From: Clostridia bacterium
GTDB taxonomy: Bacteria; Bacillota; Clostridia; Christensenellales; UBA1242
Direction: 5' to 3'
Assembly (NCBI GenBank): GCA_017537405.1
Contig: JAFYKU010000048.1
Coordinates: forward strand, 1-11,111
Length of the DNA: 11,111 nt
The notes beneath the pieces were generated by a model. That model was not told the origin of the DNA. It searched no databases and worked only from the letters and a program-made list of their open reading frames with translations. The position numbers and the translations under genes were made by a program. Shown here one piece after another: positions 1 to 7,756 of the stretch; the stretch's first letter is position 1; each line of letters starts with the position of its first letter.

Positions 1-913
1 CATGAACAAGATTGCTTGCCATAGTTACATAGTTAGACACCTCAGATAAAGGTAATGTGTTATCACCTTTAATACACATAATTAAACGAGTTGCCCCACT
101 AATGCTGGTTTCAATTAACGGACTTGCAACTGCTTGCTTAATTGCTTCTAATATACGGTTTGGTCCTTGAGCACGACCAACACCCATATGTGCAAGACCT
201 GCATTTTCTAAAACAACTTTAATATCGGCATAGTCAACATTAACACAAGTTGGATTAACAATAACTTCTGATAAACCAATAACAGCTTGATGAAGTGCTT
301 CGTCTGCCATGCGAAAAGCATCAATAAAGCTTGTTTTAACAGATGAATGTTCAACTAACTTTTGATTTGGAACAACAACATATGCGTCAACACATTTTGC
401 TAAATTTTCCAATCCAATTTCGGCATTTAACATACGATGTTTGCCTTCAAACTTAAACGGTTTTGTAACAACAGCTACGGTCAAAATTCCCATTTCTTTG
501 GCAATTTGAGCAACAATAGGCGCGGCACCTGTACCAGTTCCACCCCCCATACCAGCTGTAATAAACAACATGTCTGCACCATCAATAGCAGCACGAATTT
601 CATCAGCACTCTCTTCTGCAGCTTTTTGACCGATATCTGGACGCGTTCCAGCACCAAAACCTTTGGTAATTTTTTGACCAATACATAATTTTTGCGAAGC
701 TAAATTAACAGATAAAGCATTTTTATCTGTATTAATTGCAATAAACTCAACACCCGGCAAGTTTACACCAGCTTCTAACATACGGTTAACACTATTACAA
801 CCGCCCCCACCAACACCAACAACCTTGATGTTAACTACTGGTGGTTCACCAAAAACATCATCAAGTTGTTTTGATGTTTTTAACTCAACTGCTGTTTCTA
901 ATTCGTAACTCAT
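1..913 (-). CDS. ftsZ: Cell division protein FtsZ (partial, 3' end beyond the left edge)
   Basis: FtsZ is the tubulin-like GTPase that assembles the cytoplasmic Z ring and recruits the septal wall machinery. The frame reads from ATG at 913-911 to the window edge, giving 304 codons plus one base. After a short N-terminal tail of about 25 residues comes the Rossmann-like GTPase core, with VGVGGGGCNSVNRM near residues 32-45, INTD at 60-63, the tubulin signature GGGTGTG at 123-129, and the T7 synergy loop NVDYAD at 225-230, whose D227 and D230 match the catalytic acidic positions. About 300 of the usual 350-400 residues are present; missing are the end of the C-terminal GTPase-activating domain, the linker and the conserved C-terminal peptide. 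A strong ribosome site (921-928) fixes the start. It is the last gene seen of the minus-strand series, 53 bp after the ATPase, and ftsA is not adjacent on its upstream side. Identity is certain; the missing end cannot be judged. Confidence 0.97.
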   Translation of the reverse strand, partial: MSYELETAVELKTSKQLDDVFGEPPVVNIKVVGVGGGGCNSVNRMLEAGVNLPGVEFIAINTDKNALSVNLASQKLCIGQKITKGFGAGTRPDIGQKAAEESADEIRAAIDGADMLFITAGMGGGTGTGAAPIVAQIAKEMGILTVAVVTKPFKFEGKHRMLNAEIGLENLAKCVDAYVVVPNQKLVEHSSVKTSFIDAFRMADEALHQAVIGLSEVIVNPTCVNVDYADIKVVLENAGLAHMGVGRAQGPNRILEAIKQAVASPLIETSISGATRLIMCIKGDNTLPLSEVSNYVTMASNLVH

Positions 914-920
914 AAAATAA

Positions 921-928
921 CTCCCTTT
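921..928 (-). promoter_or_regulatory. Ribosome binding site of ftsZ
   Basis: On the minus strand the bases read AAAGGGAG, seven bases before the ATG at 913. This is a strong Shine-Dalgarno match and settles the start of ftsZ. Confidence 0.8.
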
Positions 929-930
929 TT

Positions 931-959
931 ATTTTAACGATTAATTATAAAATTGTAAA
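931..959 (-). promoter_or_regulatory. Candidate sigma-A-type promoter for ftsZ
   Basis: In the 53 bp gap between the ATPase and ftsZ the minus strand shows TTTACA (954-959) and TAAAAT (931-936), separated by exactly 17 bases. Each hexamer differs from consensus by one base. The expected start point would be near 924-925, on the G run of the ribosome site, giving a leader of only about 11-12 bases that keeps GGGAG. The gap is very AT-rich, so a chance match is possible. No terminator hairpin is visible here, so read-through from the upstream genes is also likely. Confidence 0.45.
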
Positions 960-966
960 ATAAATT

Positions 967-3525
967 TTATAAATTTTTATCGGTGCTTAACTTGATACGA
1001 GATAATAATCCTTCAAACAGTGATATCAACGCGTACCCCATGAAAGCCATTAAGAAAACCATTAAATAATGCACTTCGTTCATTAAATGAACCATATTAA
1101 ATAACCAAGGAAAATAAATTATCATAAACAATGCGAGTGAGAACATGACAACGATTAAAACACCGCGGAAAGCATTGCATGGACGAATCATACGATACAA
1201 CATTGCAAAACCTGTAGTTAAAACAGCGTAAATTGTCATTGTTCTAAACACTTCACCGTTAGCTAAATCAAAAATTCCAAACGAACGGAACAATAATAAT
1301 GCAATAACGAACAATACGGCAACATTTGCAGCAGATAAAGCAGTTTTTATAATATTATACATAAATCGACCATTAATTTGCTGACTATTCCGCTCTAGCG
1401 CCAACATAAACGCAGGAATACCAATTACAAAGCCTTCCAGCAACAACAAATTACTTGTGTCAAAGAAATACGAGCCATTATTTGAAAAAATACAAACAAT
1501 AGTCAACATAATTGTTAAAAGTGTTTTAAATAAAAATAATGAAGAAGATTTTTGTACATTATTAACTACGCGGCGTCCTTCCAAGACAACTTTGGGCATA
1601 CTGGAAAAGTTACTATCCAAAAGGACTAATTGCGACACATTACGAGCGGCCTCACTTCCAGAAGCCATAGCTATTGAACAATCGGCTTCACGCAAAGCTA
1701 ATATATCATTAACCCCATCACCAGTCATGGCAACCATGCGACCATTGTTTTTAAACTCTTTAATTAATAGAAGTTTTTGTTCTGGAGTTACGCGCCCAAA
1801 GATAGTATATTCCTTAGCTGCGGTACGAACTTCGTTGTTTGATAAACCATGCAATGAAATATATTTTTCCGAACCTACAACCCCCGCACGACGAGCCACT
1901 TCACTAACAGTAATTGGATTATCACCCGAAATGATGCGGATATCAACACCATTGTCTGCAAACCACTTGATTGTTTGTGGTGCTTCGCGACGAATATTAT
2001 CTTGCAAAGTAATTAAAGCCACGGGAGCAACAGAACCAGTCAATGTATCGTTATTTATTTCCCCTGCACAATGACCAATACCTAAAACACGATAACCTTG
2101 ACTTGCAAAACGCGTAATAACAGTATTTAGTTTTTTACCCAAATCACTAAAAATAAACTCCGGCGCCCCCATGACAAATGTACCCAAACCAGCACCAAAA
2201 GTCACAGCAGACATTTTGCGTGACGACGAGAAAGACATAATTTTGCGCGCTTTATATATACATTCTTGACCAAAATAATCTTTCATTGCCAAAGATGTTT
2301 GATTGTTATCTTCCAATGCATAAAGCATTGAAGACATAACTTGCTTAAATTCAATCTTCTTACCTTCACTTTTAATGGCAATAACATCGACAACTTTCAT
2401 TGTTCCATCTGTAATAGTTCCAGTCTTATCCAAACAAAGAGTATTAACGCGTGCCAACATTTCAATACAATAAAGTTCGCGCACCCAAGTATTTTCTTTA
2501 CCCAAGTTAACAACACCAACCATCAGTGCCATTGAAGATAATAAAAACATACCTGCTGGTATCATACCAAGAATCGCACCACTAGTTTGTGAAATAATTT
2601 TCAATGCTGAATGAGGGGTAATATCTGTGATTATAATAAGTTGCATTGCAATTAAAACACCTGCTAAAATTGCAATAAAAATACCAATAACTTTAATAAT
2701 TGATTTTAAAGAATTAAATAATTCAGAACGCGGAGCAATATAACGACTAGCATTGCGTGCCATACTTTGTATGTAATTATTTTTACCAATCTTCGTGACA
2801 TGATACTTGCCTGTACCACTCACAATAAACGAACCAGCAAATAGTTTATCTCCGGGTTTTTTTTGAACAGGAACAGATTCACCTGTTAATAAACTTTCAT
2901 TAACTTCTACTACACCTTCGCGCAAAACACCATCGGATTGGATTTGTCCACCAGCAGATAAAAGTACAATATCATCAAGTACTAAATCTTCAGGTAGGAT
3001 TGTTTGCGATTGTCCTTCACGCAGAACTTTAACTTTAGCAGAAGCAACAATGGTTAATTTTTCAATCGTAAATTTTGCCCGTAATTCTTGAAAAATTCCG
3101 ATTCCCATATTGGCAGCAAAAATTAACAAAAACAATAAGCTCGGGATACCTATCGGTTTAATATTTTCTGCAGCAAGTACATCACTTGGAATGCCCGGTT
3201 GCATAACTGTAATTGCATAAATTAAGATTGCACCAATAATTAATGCTAACATATTATAGAATGTGAAAATATTGGTCAATAAAATTGCGCCAATAGATTT
3301 TGTCGTACCGCGTTTAACATAGTTAATCAAACAATCATCAATACGGCTTTTAACCTGTGTCGCAGTTAAACCGGTTTCCAAATCCGGTGTAAATCTTTCT
3401 GGATTTGTTGGTGGATTTTTTTTCCATGTTTTAATAAATTTGCGTTTATAAGCACTTACAGCAGCACGACTGCGCCCTGTAAAAACAGTTTCTGGTACAG
3501 GTGCCATTGTTCCCATAGTATCCAT
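967..3525 (-). CDS. Cation-translocating P-type ATPase (HAD superfamily), ion unknown
   Basis: This is an inner-membrane pump that couples ATP hydrolysis to cation transport through a phospho-aspartate intermediate. Numbered from ATG 3525 (852 residues), it shows the actuator motif TGES at 214-217, IPAGM at 322-326 in the fourth membrane segment where PEGL-type motifs sit in Ca/Mg pumps, DKTGT with phosphorylated D366, a nucleotide-binding RKMS around K437, SGD at 533-535, and GDGVND at 602-607. About ten membrane segments are apparent: two before the actuator domain, two between it and D366, and six at the C-terminus. The usual KGAPE reads MGAPE at 452-456. IPAGM plus GDGVNDILAL match a Firmicutes subgroup annotated only as a cation or HAD-IC P-type ATPase; the ion cannot be read from sequence. 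There are no heavy-metal-binding CXXC domains. The start is uncertain: no clear ribosome site precedes it, and an in-frame TTG at 3561 inside the mutL end would add 12 residues. ATGs at 3516 and 3507 are also possible. It follows mutL directly, suggesting coupled translation. Confidence 0.9.
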   Translation of the reverse strand: MDTMGTMAPVPETVFTGRSRAAVSAYKRKFIKTWKKNPPTNPERFTPDLETGLTATQVKSRIDDCLINYVKRGTTKSIGAILLTNIFTFYNMLALIIGAILIYAITVMQPGIPSDVLAAENIKPIGIPSLLFLLIFAANMGIGIFQELRAKFTIEKLTIVASAKVKVLREGQSQTILPEDLVLDDIVLLSAGGQIQSDGVLREGVVEVNESLLTGESVPVQKKPGDKLFAGSFIVSGTGKYHVTKIGKNNYIQSMARNASRYIAPRSELFNSLKSIIKVIGIFIAILAGVLIAMQLIIITDITPHSALKIISQTSGAILGMIPAGMFLLSSMALMVGVVNLGKENTWVRELYCIEMLARVNTLCLDKTGTITDGTMKVVDVIAIKSEGKKIEFKQVMSSMLYALEDNNQTSLAMKDYFGQECIYKARKIMSFSSSRKMSAVTFGAGLGTFVMGAPEFIFSDLGKKLNTVITRFASQGYRVLGIGHCAGEINNDTLTGSVAPVALITLQDNIRREAPQTIKWFADNGVDIRIISGDNPITVSEVARRAGVVGSEKYISLHGLSNNEVRTAAKEYTIFGRVTPEQKLLLIKEFKNNGRMVAMTGDGVNDILALREADCSIAMASGSEAARNVSQLVLLDSNFSSMPKVVLEGRRVVNNVQKSSSLFLFKTLLTIMLTIVCIFSNNGSYFFDTSNLLLLEGFVIGIPAFMLALERNSQQINGRFMYNIIKTALSAANVAVLFVIALLLFRSFGIFDLANGEVFRTMTIYAVLTTGFAMLYRMIRPCNAFRGVLIVVMFSLALFMIIYFPWLFNMVHLMNEVHYLMVFLMAFMGYALISLFEGLLSRIKLSTDKNL

Positions 3526-3547
3526 AAGTTTAATTTTAACATAATTG

Positions 3548-5380
3548 CTATTTTCTAGCAAATAATGTTTCTAATTTATTTTGATTAAAAACCAACATAA
3601 TAGGTCGACCATGTGGACATAGTGGAACATTTTTAGTTTCGAAATAATTATTCATAAATGTTTCTATTTGAACAGATGACAAAACATCTCCCGCTTTAAT
3701 ACTTGCCTTACAAGCAGCAGTTGCAACGCGGTGTTTAACCAACTCACTAATATTGTCACTAACCACAGTTTTATCATTTAAGATTACCTTAATAAAATCT
3801 TTTAAAGATGCATTAACCATAATTGATGGAACAGCTGAAATACGAACGGAATCTTCTCCAAATTCATCACAATCGAAACCAAAGGACTGAAGCATCGATT
3901 TTATTTCTGTAAATCGTATCATCTCTTTCGGAGTTACAGAAATTATCAACGGAGTTAATAATCCTTGCGATTGAATAGTTGACTGATCAATATCCTTACG
4001 GAAACGATCATAATTCATGCGTTCCGCCATCGCATGTTGGTCAATTATTAACAAAGATTCACGGGTACGCACTAACAAGTATGTATCAAAAACTTGACCC
4101 AAAACAGTGAAATGATTTTCCAAGAATGAACTTGTTTGAACTCCATAAAGTGGTTCAATAATGTTAATATTATTTAAAATATTGGGGGCGGATTTTAGAG
4201 TCTCATTATTTTCGCCAAGTTTTTCTAAGGACTGGATTAAAACAGTTGACGACTCAATTTTATCTGGACTAAATGAATATCCGGTGATTTGCGCCTTATC
4301 ACTGGAACCATTTGTTATCTCTGTAACAGAATTTACAGGCTCAACAGGTTTTTGGTGAACTATATTTTCTTGTCGATTTGATTGCGCTATAGCCGAAATT
4401 TGGCTTAAGAAAAAAGCTTCCATTGTTTTAGTTATAGACTGACGAACAAATTCAATAATTTCATCACGCTTTTCAAAACGCACTTCCCTTTTTTGCGGGT
4501 GAACATTAACATCAACACAGTTTACAGCTACCTTGAAATGTAAAACAAAGACTGGGTACTCTTTCACAGGCAAATAATTACTCATCGTTTCGTTAATTGT
4601 TGCACCTATTAATCCCCCGTTAACAACACGACCATTTATAATTACAACTTGACGGTCTTTATTAATTTTAGACAAACTAAGGTTTGAAATATAACCATCA
4701 ACGGAAATTCCTTGACTTTCATTTTGTAATGGTATTAAGTGTTTGGCATTAATATTATAAATAAGTTCCATTGCTGTCGCTAATCCTTGACCACGATAAT
4801 CCAAGATTAGTTGTTGATCTACATAATAACGAAAATGACAATTTGGATTAGCAAAAACAATTTCATGAAGAACTTGCGTCACATGATTTTTTTCAATATT
4901 TGCACTACGCAAAAACTTTTTGCGCGCGGGCGTATTATAAAAGAGGTTCGAAACGCGAACGGTTGTTCCGTTGTTACCGCCTGTATATTGTTGTTCATTA
5001 TCTTGATTAATTTGCACTGCATAATCTTGTCCTGCAGGTTTCGATGTGAAAGACACTTTTGCAACTGATGCAATTGAAGCCAACGCTTCACCGCGAAAAC
5101 CTAACGACTGAATAGAGTCTATATCTTCCGCAGTTTTAATCTTACTGGTAGCATGCGGCATGAAAACTTTAGGCAACTCTTTTTCTGCAACACCTTCGCC
5201 ATCATCAATAATTACAATTTCATCAATTCCGCCGTTTATGATTTGAACCGTAATATGTTGAGCATTTGCATCTAAAGAATTTTCTAATAACTCTTTCACA
5301 ATTGAAGCAGGATTTTCTACCACTTCCCCAGCCGCTAAACGATTATAAATCGCCGGCGGTAAAACATTAATGATTTTCAT
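3548..5380 (-). CDS. mutL: DNA mismatch repair protein MutL (endonuclease type)
   Basis: MutL is recruited by mismatch-bound MutS and, in bacteria without MutH, nicks the new strand. The 610-residue protein has an N-terminal GHKL ATPase: ELLENSLDANA with general-base E30 and N34, DDGEG at 59-63, HATSK at 76-80 and GFRGEAL at 94-100. NVHPQKREVRF near 292-302 closes the conserved N-terminal half. A low-complexity polar linker spans about 330-420. The C-terminal dimerisation and nuclease domain carries DQHA-x2-E (447-453), ACKASIK (556-562) and CPHGRP (588-593), which together form the metal site of nicking MutL proteins. One detail differs: the last acidic residue of DQHA-x2-E-x4-E is D458, not Glu. 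Length is normal for the family. The ATG lies inside the 3' end of mutS (14 bp overlap), with a purine-rich AAGGAAAGAG upstream, so translation is probably coupled to MutS. It ends in TAG. Confidence 0.97.
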   Translation of the reverse strand: MKIINVLPPAIYNRLAAGEVVENPASIVKELLENSLDANAQHITVQIINGGIDEIVIIDDGEGVAEKELPKVFMPHATSKIKTAEDIDSIQSLGFRGEALASIASVAKVSFTSKPAGQDYAVQINQDNEQQYTGGNNGTTVRVSNLFYNTPARKKFLRSANIEKNHVTQVLHEIVFANPNCHFRYYVDQQLILDYRGQGLATAMELIYNINAKHLIPLQNESQGISVDGYISNLSLSKINKDRQVVIINGRVVNGGLIGATINETMSNYLPVKEYPVFVLHFKVAVNCVDVNVHPQKREVRFEKRDEIIEFVRQSITKTMEAFFLSQISAIAQSNRQENIVHQKPVEPVNSVTEITNGSSDKAQITGYSFSPDKIESSTVLIQSLEKLGENNETLKSAPNILNNINIIEPLYGVQTSSFLENHFTVLGQVFDTYLLVRTRESLLIIDQHAMAERMNYDRFRKDIDQSTIQSQGLLTPLIISVTPKEMIRFTEIKSMLQSFGFDCDEFGEDSVRISAVPSIMVNASLKDFIKVILNDKTVVSDNISELVKHRVATAACKASIKAGDVLSSVQIETFMNNYFETKNVPLCPHGRPIMLVFNQNKLETLFARK

Positions 5381-7718
5381 AAGTTTCTCTTTCCTTCATA
5401 ATTTTTTTGGCATTTTGAATAATAACTTCCGGTAAACCAGAAAGTTGAGCAACTTCCGCACCAAAACTGTTTTGTTCTTCACCTCTAACAACTTTATGCA
5501 GAAAAACAATTTGGCCATTAATGCTTGATGTCAAAACTTTATAATTTTGAACCTGAGAATATTCATGCCCTAACTCAATCAATTCATGGAAGTGTGTAGC
5601 ACATAAAGTCTTACTGCCAATTTGTTCTATGATATAAGTTAAAATTGCCTTCGCTAAAGCGTAACCATCATTAGTACCCGTTCCGCGTCCGATTTCATCA
5701 AGCAGTAACAAGCTATCTTTGGTCGCATTATGTACAATATTTGAAACTTCATTCATTTCAACCATAAAAGTTGATTTACCTGTCATCATGTCATCGCTGG
5801 CGCCAATACGGGTAAAGACGCGATCGGTTAAGGATATGTTTGCACGGTTACATGGAACAAAAGAACCAAGATGTGCCATAATTACATTTAAAGCCACTGT
5901 TTTCATATAGGTAGATTTACCAGCCATATTCGGTCCTGTGATTAACATGGTTGTATTTTCACGATTTAAATCACAATCGTTAGCAATAAACTCATTGGCC
6001 GGTAAAACAGTTTCCAAGACTGGATGTCTCGCCGCTTCCAGTTCCAAAACTCCGTCTGTATTGATAACAGGTCGTACCCATTGATTTTTATAAGCTAAAT
6101 ATGCAAGGTTAGCTAAGACATCTATACTAGCAATCGCTGCTGCATCTTGTTGGATTACTGGAATATGTTTTTGAACTTCGGTAATAATTTCCGCAAAAAT
6201 TGTTTGTTCTAATTTAATAGCCTCACCGGAAGCATTTAGAATTTTGCTTTCAATTTCACGCAATTCGTCCGTAGTATAACGCTCCGTGTTTAATGTACTT
6301 CCCTTGCGGATAAAACGATATGGCATTTGCTTTAATGCATTCATTGGAAACTCTAAATAATAACCAGCAACACGATTATACGCAATTTTTAATTTTTCCA
6401 CACCGGTTTCAGCACGCTCTTTGGTTTCCAATGCAAGTAGCCACTGCTTACCCAAAGTACCAATATTACGCAATTCATCTAATTGCTTATTGTAACCATC
6501 TTTAATATAACCACCATCACTTAAAATTGTTGATGGTTCTGTTTTAATGGCTTCTAATAATAAACTGCGTAGTTTTGTAAGTGGGTTTAATTCTTCACTT
6601 AGTTCGGCTAATAATTTTGCGTGACAATTTTGTGAAATGTAGGCTTTAATTTCTTCGATTAAAGATAATGTTTGGGTAAAGTTTAAAATATCTTTCGGAT
6701 TGACATTACCGTTTGCGACTTTACCACAAAAACGACCAAGGTCATTGAATTTGTCCAAAATTACTCGTAATGCTTGACAAGTGACTGAATGATCATATAA
6801 TTCCTGAACCACATCTTGGCGTTCTTGAATCATTGTCACATTCTTTAACGGAGCGGTAACCCAATCAGCTAATAAACGAGCACCCATTGGGGTTTCAGTT
6901 TTATCCAGTGCTGCCAACAAACTACCTGCCTTTGTGTTGTTACGATACGATACAACAATTTCCAATGTATCGCGTGCTATTTTATCCAAGACCATAAAAT
7001 TATCATCACGCATTAAAACAATCTTAGTAATGTTTGAAAGTTTGTTTTTTGCAGTCATTAATAAATATTCTAACAAAGCACCTGCCGCATTAATTAAAGG
7101 CGAATTTTCTGGAATATCAAAAACTTGTGTTGTATTAATATTAAAATATTTTTTTACAGTTTGCATAGCTTGCTTATTAGTAAAGGCATAAGCAAAATGT
7201 TTCTTCGTAATTACCTCTTTCGGACGAATACGCGATACTGCATTATCATAACAGTCAAATTGAGCTACATAAAATTCGCCTGTCATAATATCCGCCCATG
7301 CTGCGTATACAGAAACACTACCTTCAACTTCATAGATACTGCAAACAAAGTTGTTACTATCGGCGTTTAACATTGCATCATCAATTACAGTACCACTGGT
7401 AATTACACGCACCACATCACGATTAATTAATGTCTTTCCATTGGGAGCTTCCAATTGTTCGGCAATCGCAATTTTAAATCCAAGCTCGACTAATTTTTTT
7501 ATATATAAATTTGCAGCATGATAAGGAACACCACACATGGGAGCTTTTTCTTCCAATCCACAGGAACGACCGGTCAGTGTTAATCCGATTGCCGCAGATA
7601 CTTGCTTGGCATCATCAAAAAAGATTTCATAAAAGTCACCCAAGCGATAAAACACAACACAATCAGGATATTGTGCTTTCAGTTCTAAATACTTTTTCAT
7701 TGCTGGTGATAAAGCCAT
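5367..7718 (-). CDS. mutS: DNA mismatch repair protein MutS
   Basis: MutS is a dimeric ATPase clamp that recognises mispaired and looped-out bases and loads MutL. The 783 residues show the mismatch-reading Phe-x-Glu (F29-Y30-E31 in LGDFYE), the connector and lever domains with the clamp (about 120-560), then the ABC-type ATPase: Walker A GPNMAGKST at 595-603, a DDMMTGKSTFMVEM signature near 642-655, Walker B LLLLDE ending at E675, and ATHFHEL near 707-713. NSFGAEVAQLSGLP near 750-763 is the usual helix-turn-helix dimer contact. After Walker B the text is GRGTGTNDG where most homologs have GRGTST(F/Y)DG. The protein stops about 20 residues after GLP, so it lacks the C-terminal extension that carries tetramer and clamp contacts in longer (about 850-residue) MutS proteins. 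The start is fixed by AAAGGAGT at 7726-7733. It lies 38 bp after miaB and overlaps mutL, a repair pair in a single unit. Confidence 0.97.
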   Translation of the reverse strand: MALSPAMKKYLELKAQYPDCVVFYRLGDFYEIFFDDAKQVSAAIGLTLTGRSCGLEEKAPMCGVPYHAANLYIKKLVELGFKIAIAEQLEAPNGKTLINRDVVRVITSGTVIDDAMLNADSNNFVCSIYEVEGSVSVYAAWADIMTGEFYVAQFDCYDNAVSRIRPKEVITKKHFAYAFTNKQAMQTVKKYFNINTTQVFDIPENSPLINAAGALLEYLLMTAKNKLSNITKIVLMRDDNFMVLDKIARDTLEIVVSYRNNTKAGSLLAALDKTETPMGARLLADWVTAPLKNVTMIQERQDVVQELYDHSVTCQALRVILDKFNDLGRFCGKVANGNVNPKDILNFTQTLSLIEEIKAYISQNCHAKLLAELSEELNPLTKLRSLLLEAIKTEPSTILSDGGYIKDGYNKQLDELRNIGTLGKQWLLALETKERAETGVEKLKIAYNRVAGYYLEFPMNALKQMPYRFIRKGSTLNTERYTTDELREIESKILNASGEAIKLEQTIFAEIITEVQKHIPVIQQDAAAIASIDVLANLAYLAYKNQWVRPVINTDGVLELEAARHPVLETVLPANEFIANDCDLNRENTTMLITGPNMAGKSTYMKTVALNVIMAHLGSFVPCNRANISLTDRVFTRIGASDDMMTGKSTFMVEMNEVSNIVHNATKDSLLLLDEIGRGTGTNDGYALAKAILTYIIEQIGSKTLCATHFHELIELGHEYSQVQNYKVLTSSINGQIVFLHKVVRGEEQNSFGAEVAQLSGLPEVIIQNAKKIMKERETYENH

Positions 7719-7725
7719 CTTTTGT

Positions 7726-7733
7726 ACTCCTTT
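7726..7733 (-). promoter_or_regulatory. Ribosome binding site of mutS
   Basis: The minus strand reads AAAGGAGT, seven bases before the mutS ATG at 7718. It lies in the 38 bp between the miaB stop and mutS, where I see no terminator, consistent with co-transcription. Confidence 0.8.
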
Positions 7734-7756
7734 ACCTTTTCTTTAACCTTCCAAGT

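Noticed and set aside
437..688. Plus-strand and alternative-frame minus-strand open frames over ftsZ
   Set aside because: Both overlap the conserved FtsZ GTPase core and have low-complexity translations without family resemblance.
1457..2074. A 205-codon open frame on the plus strand opposite the P-type ATPase
   Set aside because: It lies wholly antisense to a strongly conserved coding region, has no recognisable domain and no ribosome site, and is explained by codon bias on the other strand.
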